Assembly (NCBI GenBank): GCA_013867245.1
Contig: JACENB010000003.1
Coordinates: forward strand, 2,719-13,346
Direction of reading: 5' to 3'
From: Nitrosopumilaceae archaeon
Lineage (GTDB): Archaea; Thermoproteota; Nitrososphaeria; Nitrososphaerales; Nitrosopumilaceae
Length of the DNA: 10,628 nucleotides
Shown: one piece after another, positions 1 through 5,485 of the stretch
How the letters are laid out: each line of letters opens with the position of its first letter
Position numbering within the stretch: position 1 is the stretch's first letter
Translations under genes and position numbers: made by a program
The notes under the pieces: model-generated
What the model was told of the DNA's origin: nothing
The model's input: only the letters and a program-made list of their open reading frames with translations
Database searches by the model: none

Positions 1-63
1 ATCTTTGTCTGATTCCTCTGAATCTTTGTCTGATTCCTCTGAATCTTTGTCTGATTCCTCTGA
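1..63. repeat. Three perfect tandem copies of a 21-bp in-frame repeat
   Basis: Positions 1-21, 22-42 and 43-63 are identical at every base. On the minus strand each unit encodes SEESDKD, so the repeat keeps frame in the edge gene. The array reaches base 1 and probably continues outside the window. Perfect identity at silent positions points to recent slippage or expansion. Confidence 0.95.
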
Positions 64-423
64 AACCCTTACAACATAATCAGGCTTTGGCTCAGAAATC
101 TCATCATTGTTACATGGAGGTTTGTATTGAGCAATAATCTTTTGAATTACATTATGCCGTTTTGCTTCACTTGATTCAAACATTGGATAAATTGCAAGAT
201 ACAAGGATTGTTCAGAACCAGATTTTTGTAACCAACATTTGAATTGATCATGAGATGTAAAAAAGGACTTTTCATCAGTTTTTGGACAATCACCAACATA
301 GACCATATCAAATTTATCTTTGGTTCGAGATAAGATCAAATAGACTAATTTTTCCATCGGAGGACCCCATTCAGATAAAGGAATTGGTCCTAGAAACTCA
401 TATTGGAGAATTTGAATGCTCAA
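1..423 (-). CDS. 3'-truncated conserved hypothetical protein, GIY-YIG-like N-terminal region with acidic SEESDKD repeat tail
   Basis: Read on the minus strand, an open frame runs 141 codons from a TTG at 423 to the window edge with no stop, so the C-terminus is missing. It begins MSIQILQYEFLGPIPLSEWG. The start is TTG 423 (TTG 426 is possible); an in-frame TAG lies at 441-439, so no earlier start exists. Residues 25-105 have a GIY-YIG-like layout: LVYLI at 26-30, VYVG at 41-44, His58, Trp64, a late helix with Glu86 and Arg89, and a terminal PPCN ending at Asn105. The catalytic Arg that normally follows YIG is not obvious, so the protein may be inactive or only share the fold. From residue 121 the tail is three exact copies of SEESDKD, strongly acidic. 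Family assignment is inference from motif spacing; function is unknown. A TATA-like ATAAAAAG about 31 nt upstream supports a leaderless mRNA. Confidence 0.72.
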   Translation of the reverse strand, partial: MSIQILQYEFLGPIPLSEWGPPMEKLVYLILSRTKDKFDMVYVGDCPKTDEKSFFTSHDQFKCWLQKSGSEQSLYLAIYPMFESSEAKRHNVIQKIIAQYKPPCNNDEISEPKPDYVVRVSEESDKDSEESDKDSEESDKD

Positions 424-425
424 CA

Positions 426-445
426 AAAGTAGTTTGAACTACTTT
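426..445. repeat. Perfect 8-bp inverted repeat abutting the TTG start of the edge gene
   Basis: AAAGTAGT (426-433) and ACTACTTT (438-445) are exact reverse complements around the 4-base loop TTGA. The element ends 2 nt before the start codon at 423 and lies between that start and its TATA-like box. It could be an operator at the transcription start or, if a leader is transcribed, an RNA hairpin at the start codon. Confidence 0.6.
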
Positions 446-450
446 CTTTT

Positions 451-458
451 CTTTTTAT
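451..458 (-). promoter_or_regulatory. TATA-like element for the edge gene
   Basis: On the minus strand this reads ATAAAAAG, centred about 31 nt before the TTG at 423. The spacing roughly suits an archaeal promoter that gives a leaderless or nearly leaderless mRNA. Confidence 0.35.
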
Positions 459-502
459 CGGAAAAAACAGTCTAGTGATAAAGATCTAACTAGGAAAAAT
501 GA

Positions 503-523
503 CTTGAAAAGATTAAATTCAAG
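503..523. promoter_or_regulatory. Inverted repeat CTTGAA-N9-TTCAAG around a TATA-like box
   Basis: CTTGAA (503-508) and TTCAAG (518-523) are exact reverse complements. The 9-base spacer holds most of the TATA-like GATTAAAT (511-518), centred about 28 nt before the ATG at 543. A dimeric repressor bound here would block TBP. This is inferred from layout only. Confidence 0.35.
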
Positions 524-533
524 CCTTATTGAT

Positions 534-543
534 TTCACGTGAA
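534..543. promoter_or_regulatory. 10-bp palindrome TTCACGTGAA at the start codon
   Basis: A perfect palindrome whose last base is the A of the ATG at 543. For a leaderless gene this would sit on the transcription start point, a common operator position in archaea. No regulator is known for it. Confidence 0.3.
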
Positions 544-791
544 TGAAAAAATCCAAAAATTTGAGACAAGTTGGATATTCCATGATATTAGTATCAGCCA
601 GTTTGTTGGCAGTGTTAATAATTGGTGTAGTTATAGGCGAGGATGTATTGTATGCAGATAATATGTCCAGAAACAACACAGCCCATTTTAATGAGTGTAA
701 AGCAAATGATTTCAAAACAGATGGCTGTGAAATATACTGGGACAGAATAAATAATGAAATTTCAGGAATTTACGTAGATCTAGAAAACTAG
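543..791 (+). CDS. Small single-pass membrane protein, unknown function
   Basis: The product is 82 residues. A short basic N-terminus (MKKSKNLRQ) precedes one hydrophobic segment at about 12-32, then a polar tail of some 50 residues with Cys52 and Cys62. The layout suits an N-terminal anchor or uncleaved signal with the tail outside the cell, where the two cysteines could form a disulfide. I do not recognise the family. The ATG at 543 has a TATA-like box about 28 nt upstream and no Shine-Dalgarno, fitting a leaderless transcript. An overlapping frame on the other strand lacks protein-like composition and is taken to be a shadow. The gene is divergent from the edge gene and convergent with the TPR-like gene. 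Confidence 0.6.
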   Translation: MKKSKNLRQVGYSMILVSASLLAVLIIGVVIGEDVLYADNMSRNNTAHFNECKANDFKTDGCEIYWDRINNEISGIYVDLEN

Positions 792-803
792 TTCTGAATT
801 ACT

Positions 804-829
804 ATTAAAAACTAAAAATTATTTTTAAT
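804..829. terminator. AT-rich hairpin between convergent genes, possible two-way terminator
   Basis: ATTAAAAA (804-811) and TTTTTAAT (822-829) form an exact inverted repeat with a 10-base loop; one more T-A pair can be added outside. It overlaps the stop codon of the minus-strand gene and follows the plus-strand stop at 791. Both strands are T-rich just past their stops (minus strand TTTTTAGTTTTAATAG), as archaeal terminators are. Confidence 0.35.
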
Positions 830-1150
830 ATCATTAGCCTTATTTTGATAGAATTTTGCTTTAGAATCATCATTCAATTCATTCAGATAAATATCTGCTA
901 GTTGTTGAAGAGGATAAAAATCACGTGGTAAAATTGAAGATAATTTTTCTAAACATTCAATTTTCTTTTCAGAATTTGATGTTTCAACATAACATGTATA
1001 CAATTCAAGTAAAATTTTAGAATCATTAGGATTTAGTTCAGATTCCTTTGTTAATTTTAGAATTTTATTTTCTGTCTTTTCAATTGAAGAAATATTTGGA
1101 GAAGGATGTTTTAGTTCAATACTTTTTTTAATTTTATCAACTAACCCCAT
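812..1150 (-). CDS. Small TPR-like helical-repeat protein
   Basis: The product is 112 residues with no signal peptide or membrane segment, so it is probably cytoplasmic. After a charged N-terminal helix, residues from about 42 on read as two tetratricopeptide-like helical hairpins: one with LLELYTCYVE then a helix ending before LPRD, and a second with LQQLADIYL followed by a Lys/Ala-rich helix. The Leu, Tyr, Ala and Pro spacing resembles the 34-residue TPR consensus, which normally mediates protein-protein binding. Two repeats is short for a free-standing TPR domain, so it may pair or bind a partner. No partner can be named. The start ATG at 1150 has AT-rich candidate promoter elements at about 1172-1200; the minus-strand stop lies in the hairpin described at 804-829. 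Confidence 0.7.
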   Translation of the reverse strand: MGLVDKIKKSIELKHPSPNISSIEKTENKILKLTKESELNPNDSKILLELYTCYVETSNSEKKIECLEKLSSILPRDFYPLQQLADIYLNELNDDSKAKFYQNKANDIKNNF

Positions 1151-1204
1151 AAGACATCAAAATATCTAGAAAGTAATAATGTTTATCAAATAAAAAATAT
1201 GAAA

Positions 1205-1891
1205 TCAGTAACCATTAGCAAAATCAGATACCATATTCTTATCTTTAGTTAATCGATTCATTGCAAAAAATGCACCACCTACAATTCCTGCTTGATAAAA
1301 AGTGTACAAAAATATACCTGAAGAAGTAGGATCTGATTTTGTGAAACTCAAAGCCAGAACAGTAACAAAAACAAATGTACTAGCAGATGAAACTAATCTA
1401 TTCAAAAATCCTGAATCCAAACCAACGATTCTTTTTGTTGCAGCTGCCATCAACATAATACTTGAGATAATAAGAAAGGTTGCACCTCCATTAGCCATTA
1501 CAAAGGTATGAACCCACGTGATTAAACCATCTTCAAAAATAGATACATCCGGCATTACGCTACCACCATTTATTGCAAAATTGACGGAACTGAACATACC
1601 ACCCATTACAAAAAAGAACAAGAAAATTTTTACAATTGATCTTTTGATAGGACTTCTAATTTCAGCAGGATTTACAGCTCGTTGAGTAATTTTAATTCCA
1701 TAAAGAAATCCAACAGCCATAGCAGGAATAAACATCAAATTAATTAGAATTGGGGATTCTCGATTTATTGCATCAATTTGAGGATGAAATATCAAAAAGA
1801 GTAATAGAGCCAATAAGGCAGATGAACAAAATAATATCAATCCAAGGTATTTGTGCCCACCAGATTCAGATTGACCGCTCCAATTGTACAT
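1205..1891 (-). CDS. Six-helix integral membrane protein, unknown function
   Basis: The product is 228 residues with about six hydrophobic segments: 17-36, 47-66, 86-107, 126-150, 165-184 and 192-212. The N-terminus (MYNWSGQSESGGHKY) is short and polar and has no cleavable signal. Segment 4 contains WVHTFVMANGG, with His129 and an Asn-Gly-Gly turn inside or beside the membrane; NGG also occurs at 108-110. These conserved-looking polar residues could bind a ligand or metal, but that is speculative. I do not recognise the family; a core AOA membrane protein is a guess. The ATG at 1891 is supported by a TATA-like element centred about 26 nt upstream. It lies upstream of the TPR-like gene on the same strand, with 54 nt between them that are T-rich on this strand, so separate transcripts are possible. 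Confidence 0.75.
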   Translation of the reverse strand: MYNWSGQSESGGHKYLGLILFCSSALLALLLFLIFHPQIDAINRESPILINLMFIPAMAVGFLYGIKITQRAVNPAEIRSPIKRSIVKIFLFFFVMGGMFSSVNFAINGGSVMPDVSIFEDGLITWVHTFVMANGGATFLIISSIMLMAAATKRIVGLDSGFLNRLVSSASTFVFVTVLALSFTKSDPTSSGIFLYTFYQAGIVGGAFFAMNRLTKDKNMVSDFANGY

Positions 1892-1912
1892 TTTATGATG
1901 TCTTAAGAAAAT

Positions 1913-1922
1913 GATTAAAAAT
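1913..1922 (-). promoter_or_regulatory. TATA-like element for the six-helix membrane protein gene
   Basis: On the minus strand this reads ATTTTTAATC, centred about 26 nt before the ATG at 1891. That is the spacing expected for a leaderless archaeal transcript. Confidence 0.4.
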
Positions 1923-1966
1923 ACAGCCCAAAAATGATTTGCTCATTGAATCAATTCTGTTTACCC

Positions 1967-1974
1967 TTTTTAAT
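1967..1974 (+). promoter_or_regulatory. TATA-like element for the two-helix membrane protein gene
   Basis: TTTTTAAT lies about 19 nt before ATG 1989 and about 25 nt before ATG 1995. The second spacing is the more typical and favours the shorter product. Confidence 0.3.
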
Positions 1975-1988
1975 GGAAATTAAATGAA

Positions 1989-2201
1989 ATGAACATGGGG
2001 AAAGGATATTCCGTTATTGGGATTGGGAGCATAGTATTCATTTTTGGGTTAATTTTTGATCTACAAGGACAAGCCATAGTTGGTCCTGAATCATCTTTCA
2101 TGTATGCCAATCCTGATTGGATAACATATGGAATTCAAATAATGGTTTTAGGAATAATAATTATTGGGATTGGGGCATTATTGAAAATTTTAAAAAAATG
2201 A
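1989..2201 (+). CDS. Small two-helix membrane protein, unknown function
   Basis: The product is 70 residues with two hydrophobic helices, about 9-26 (glycine-rich) and 47-66, joined by a polar loop holding YANPDWITYG. It ends in KILKK, so both termini are probably cytoplasmic and the loop outside. The first helix is rich in Gly and Ile/Val, which suggests helix packing in an oligomer. I do not recognise the family. ATG 1989 and ATG 1995 are both possible: the TATA-like TTTTTAAT at 1967-1974 lies about 26 nt before 1997, which favours 1995. The gene diverges from the six-helix gene and its stop lies only 5 nt from the stop of truD. Confidence 0.6.
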   Translation: MNMGKGYSVIGIGSIVFIFGLIFDLQGQAIVGPESSFMYANPDWITYGIQIMVLGIIIIGIGALLKILKK

Positions 2202-2206
2202 GTCCC

Positions 2207-3403
2207 TCAAAATCCGGCGAGAATAGGATCACTAGGCTTCATTATTTCCCTTAACAGAATAGTTGCAAATGAACCTCTAGATAATGAAAATTCAACTTTA
2301 TTTTTCTCAGATACATAATCAGTACAATGAATTGCGGCTTGTCTAAACCCACCCTCGCTACTGACTTCTTGCATTTCTTTTATGAAAAAATCTTTTGGAG
2401 AAATTTCTTCTTCAATTAAAATTTTAGAAATGGAATGGTCAAATCTAGTTTTTTTGTAATACGAATAACCAACAAACGGTAATGCCAGATATTGTTCAAC
2501 TCCATCTTTGAATTTTCCAATTATACTTTTAGAATCAAAGCAGACATCACCAGGTTGAGATTCAAATAAATTTTCACCATCTAAAAATGCCGAACTTAGA
2601 GATTTATTGAAAATGTATGATTCGTATGCTTGAATGTAAAAACGTCGTAAAGATAATGGAATTGCACGTATAGCACGAATGGAATCATCATGTTCAATCA
2701 TTTCTTTTAAAACAATTTTTTCAATATCCATTTGAGATGGAACTTTATCATAATATTTTACATAATTTGTTTTGTCAGAAAGTTTTTCACGTATCTCTGT
2801 ATTTTCTGCAGAATCATATGAAGAAGTGAAGGATAAAATCAAGTCAACAGCCATATCAAAATCTCTTTGTAAAATTGACTTTCCAATTAAATGAGTAACA
2901 GGTCTTTTAGAACCGAATCTTTGATACCCATAAAAATTTAAAATCTGATCATGTTCAGCAAATGAAGACAGATCATCTGAGCAATCAGAAATTTGAATTT
3001 TAAAATTATTACCAATCATATCTTTTTTAGATAAGGGTTTTTTTGTAAATCCAATATTTGTAAGAGAATATTTTTCAGTAGAAAAATTGTCAATAGGCTT
3101 ACCCTTATGAGGTGAACCAACAAATTGTTCAGTTACAGCTGAAGCATCTTTTAGTCCTAGAGACTTAAGACGAACACCAGTTTTTCGAAAAACTCCAGAT
3201 AACGCATGATTAGTATCAATTTTTTTCTTTTTTAGTTTGTAAACAGCATAACCACTTTCATCAGTAATAGAATTTGTTGCACGCTTAGAAATTAATTCAG
3301 AAACTTCAAAATCTTCAGGATTAATCCTAATTTTTCCACCAATACCAGAAAATTTTGTAGTATAAACAGATATTCCTATTTGTGAATCAATTTCAGGTAT
3401 CAC
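2207..3403 (-). CDS. truD: tRNA pseudouridine synthase TruD
   Basis: TruD converts uridine-13 of certain tRNAs to pseudouridine in the cytoplasm (in archaea and eukaryotes family members also modify other sites). The 398-residue length is typical of archaeal TruD. The catalytic block GLKDASAVTEQ is at 83-93, with Asp86 the expected catalytic residue. The signature NFYGYQRFG is at 156-164. Later family blocks are intact: RFYIQAYESYIFNKSLS at 254-270, GGFRQAAI at 351-358 and FSLSRGSFATILLREIM at 372-388. The start is GTG at 3403, which overlaps the TGA of the upstream propeller gene as GTGA, so translation is probably coupled. A GTGAT stretch 6 nt upstream can pair with the 16S 3' end. In archaea truD often lies close to pth2; here the propeller gene sits between them. 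Confidence 0.95.
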   Translation of the reverse strand: MIPEIDSQIGISVYTTKFSGIGGKIRINPEDFEVSELISKRATNSITDESGYAVYKLKKKKIDTNHALSGVFRKTGVRLKSLGLKDASAVTEQFVGSPHKGKPIDNFSTEKYSLTNIGFTKKPLSKKDMIGNNFKIQISDCSDDLSSFAEHDQILNFYGYQRFGSKRPVTHLIGKSILQRDFDMAVDLILSFTSSYDSAENTEIREKLSDKTNYVKYYDKVPSQMDIEKIVLKEMIEHDDSIRAIRAIPLSLRRFYIQAYESYIFNKSLSSAFLDGENLFESQPGDVCFDSKSIIGKFKDGVEQYLALPFVGYSYYKKTRFDHSISKILIEEEISPKDFFIKEMQEVSSEGGFRQAAIHCTDYVSEKNKVEFSLSRGSFATILLREIMKPSDPILAGF

Positions 3404-5022
3404 TCTACAATCACTGTAAGATATTTACTAATTGCAACATCTGAAGTTTGTCCACCTAGTAAAATTTTGTATGTTCCAGGTAAAGCAGCATCAGAAGTGG
3501 AAAGTTCAATATGTACAGCAACAGAATCATTAGAATTTAATTCAAAGTTTTCAGGAGAGTTATGAATAAAATCAACAGTTAGAAATTCGTGAGTAGTAGA
3601 AGTAATTGAAGAAACTTCGATTATGTCATTTTCAAATTGTGGAGAAAATATGATATGATTAGTAACAGAATCATTAGAAGAAAGTTTAATCTCATCGGAT
3701 TCAAGTTGAATTTCAAATGGTAAAGATACAGATGTATCTACGACACCAATTTTGTTTTCAACCCATTCAGTGAACCAAATTTTTTCACCAGATACTGCAA
3801 AATCAAAAATTTGTGCAACACCACAATTTTCCATTACCTGTATACCAGAATCACAATCAGCCCAGTTAGGATTTTTTGAAGGTACATGATACTCTACAAG
3901 AGTTTGTTCTTTTGGATCCATTACCGAAATATTATTTGCTGTTTGTGCATTAAACACAAGTTGTCCTTGATCATTATTTTCAATCCAATAAGGTCTAGAA
4001 ATAGGGGATTTGACAACACCTGTTTGATTTCCAAAGGTTTCAAAGATAGGATCAGATGTCACATATTGAATAAATTGTTCAGTTGTAGGGTCAAAACTGA
4101 AAAACGAAGAAGAAGTTGTATCTGCTAGCCACAATATTCCATCATCAGAAAAAGTTACACCATTTGGAGTAAGTAGTTGTACAGGTAAAGGGTAACCCGT
4201 AATGTAATCAATTAAGGGCAAGTATGGCATTCCAGAATTTGTTACATCATCAAGATAATCATTTTGATTAAATTGAACTAAAATCCCTCCTTGTTGAAAT
4301 AACCAATTGGTATACCAAATATCGTCATTTCCATCTATTGCAAAATCAGCTGTTACTGAGTCATCTACAGGGGAAGGCACACTCAGATAATTTACTTCAG
4401 TGTCAGTAGGATTTACATCTAGAATGGTTAATTTGTTTCCAGTAAAATCATTAATGATAATTTGAGAGCCATCAATTCTAAGTTTTTGAGGTAATGAATT
4501 TCCATCAGAGGGATAAGATAATCGCTCATATTCCTCGTCAAATGTAGAAAATTTCCAAACGGAATCATAAGTTTCATCAGTGAACCAAACAGAACCATCA
4601 GGAGCATAATCTATTCCCCACATCATTGAACGAGCACCGTCAGGCCATGTAGGATTTTCATATTCAACAAATGTTTGAGTTGTAGGATTGAATTTTGCAA
4701 TGTTTCCAGTATTAGTTTGAGCAAACCAAACATTTCCATCATAATCAGATGTAATGGCTAACGGATTGGTACAATCAGTAGGAATAACAAATTCTTGAAC
4801 AAACTTTGTGGATTTTGCAATTTTATCAGAACTACAAAATTGAGGCCTTTGTTCATCAGGATAATTATCTGCAGGAGTACCAGTAATTGTTACTTCAGGA
4901 TCATCCATAGCTGCATAATCTACATCAGGATCATAACCTGTTATAGCAACTAAAACTCCAGAAGTCAACATAAGACCACCTAGAAAAATAAATGCTAAAA
5001 TTCCCTTAGTCTTCTTTTTCAC
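3400..5022 (-). CDS. Membrane-anchored or secreted seven-bladed beta-propeller (NHL/Vgb-like) with C-terminal beta-sandwich
   Basis: The product is 540 residues. Lysines at 2-6 and a hydrophobic segment at 7-28 form a signal or anchor, putting the rest outside the cell. Residues 85-435 carry about seven propeller blades, each with a pattern like GNVWFAQTNTGNIAKFNP. Clear examples start at 96 (NVWF), 144 (SVWF), 235 (IWYT), 297 (LWLAD), 354 (QLVF) and 415 (IWFTE); the blade near 180-215 is weaker. Cysteines at 63, 84, 390 and 400 could form disulfides. Residues 437-540 look like a beta-sandwich with a repeated motif, SNDSV at 449 and 497. Similar proteins are labelled streptogramin-lyase-like or SMP-30-like, but nothing shows lyase activity, so substrate is unknown. 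The start is GTG at 5022, 43 nt after pth2, with a TATA-like element about 26 nt upstream; the 3' end overlaps truD by 4 nt. Confidence 0.85.
   Translation of the reverse strand: MKKKTKGILAFIFLGGLMLTSGVLVAITGYDPDVDYAAMDDPEVTITGTPADNYPDEQRPQFCSSDKIAKSTKFVQEFVIPTDCTNPLAITSDYDGNVWFAQTNTGNIAKFNPTTQTFVEYENPTWPDGARSMMWGIDYAPDGSVWFTDETYDSVWKFSTFDEEYERLSYPSDGNSLPQKLRIDGSQIIINDFTGNKLTILDVNPTDTEVNYLSVPSPVDDSVTADFAIDGNDDIWYTNWLFQQGGILVQFNQNDYLDDVTNSGMPYLPLIDYITGYPLPVQLLTPNGVTFSDDGILWLADTTSSSFFSFDPTTEQFIQYVTSDPIFETFGNQTGVVKSPISRPYWIENNDQGQLVFNAQTANNISVMDPKEQTLVEYHVPSKNPNWADCDSGIQVMENCGVAQIFDFAVSGEKIWFTEWVENKIGVVDTSVSLPFEIQLESDEIKLSSNDSVTNHIIFSPQFENDIIEVSSITSTTHEFLTVDFIHNSPENFELNSNDSVAVHIELSTSDAALPGTYKILLGGQTSDVAISKYLTVIVE
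3410..3414 (-). promoter_or_regulatory. Shine-Dalgarno-like GTGAT before the truD GTG start
   Basis: The minus strand reads GTGAT six bases before the GTG at 3403 and is complementary to the expected 3' end of archaeal 16S rRNA (ATCAC). Most other starts in the window show no such site, which suits an internal operon gene here. Confidence 0.4.
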
Positions 5023-5042
5023 AGATTTTTTTAAACAATACT

Positions 5043-5053
5043 GTTAATATCTT
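5043..5053 (-). promoter_or_regulatory. TATA-like element for the propeller gene
   Basis: The minus strand reads AAGATATTAAC, centred about 26 nt before the GTG at 5022. It suggests that the propeller gene and truD can be transcribed independently of pth2. Confidence 0.3.
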
Positions 5054-5065
5054 ATTCCCAGAAAA

Positions 5066-5419
5066 TCATAATAATTTCAAATTACCAGTGATTTTATCAA
5101 TCAAATTTTCGGGTGCAGGGCCTATAGATATACAAGTTGTAGTTCCCGGTGATAATTGAGTGTGTCCGGCATCAGAAATTTCAGACCAAGGTAAATTCAA
5201 ATCAATCGCATGTCGTTTTATTTCTTGTAATTCTTTAATTCCTGAAACTTTAACAACAACTTTCTCTTGTCCACCCCACCATTCTGACCACCATTCAGGA
5301 TGTGATTTTCTGACATGTTCTGAACCCATGACACATGCGTGGCCAACTTGAGCAGCTATCTTACCCTTACCCATTCCCAAATCAGTCCTAACAGCAATTA
5401 CTTGTTTAATTTCACCCAT
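5066..5419 (-). CDS. pth2: Archaeal peptidyl-tRNA hydrolase Pth2
   Basis: Pth2 cleaves the ester bond of peptidyl-tRNAs that drop off the ribosome, releasing tRNA for reuse in the cytoplasm. The 117-residue product is full length for the archaeal/eukaryotic Pth2 family. Counting from the ATG, the N-terminal block KQVIAVRTDLGMGKGKIAAQ is followed by VGHACV, the central block GGQEKVVVKV, and the C-terminal block SDAGHTQLSPGTTTCISIGP ending in KITGNLKLL. These hold the conserved Lys, His, Asp and Thr residues of the active-site face. I chose ATG 5419 over an in-frame GTG at 5440 because family members usually begin two or three residues before QVI; the GTG would add MPICENN. The gene is divergent from the GGR-family gene and may share an AT-rich promoter with it. 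It heads the minus-strand cluster with the propeller gene and truD. Confidence 0.94.
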   Translation of the reverse strand: MGEIKQVIAVRTDLGMGKGKIAAQVGHACVMGSEHVRKSHPEWWSEWWGGQEKVVVKVSGIKELQEIKRHAIDLNLPWSEISDAGHTQLSPGTTTCISIGPAPENLIDKITGNLKLL

Positions 5420-5457
5420 ATTATTTTCACAGATAGGCACAATGAAAAACTTTGGAA

Positions 5458-5465
5458 TTAAATAA
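5458..5465. promoter_or_regulatory. Shared AT-rich promoter element between pth2 and the GGR-family gene
   Basis: TTAAATAA sits in the near-symmetric stretch AATTAAATAATT. It lies about 24 nt before the GTG at 5486 on the plus strand, and about 42 nt before the ATG at 5419 on the minus strand. It is the only good TATA-like candidate for either gene in this spacer, so both may use it. Confidence 0.35.
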
Positions 5466-5485
5466 TTGACAAAGAACCAAAATCT

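Noticed and set aside
1..63. Short tandem repeats as a CRISPR array
   Set aside because: The 21-bp units are contiguous with no spacers and are in frame within a coding region.
472..493. Inverted repeat CTAGT/ACTAG with a 12-base spacer
   Set aside because: Arms of only 5 bp in AT-rich DNA are expected by chance and it does not line up with either promoter.
455..715. Minus-strand open frame of 86 codons
   Set aside because: It overlaps the better-supported 82-aa plus-strand gene and spans the divergent promoter region; its product has no coherent domain layout.
3400..5022. Propeller protein as a streptogramin-inactivating Vgb lyase
   Set aside because: The protein shares the seven-bladed layout but is signal-anchored with an added C-terminal domain, and I cannot identify the lyase catalytic residues. 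Fold similarity alone does not support antibiotic resistance.
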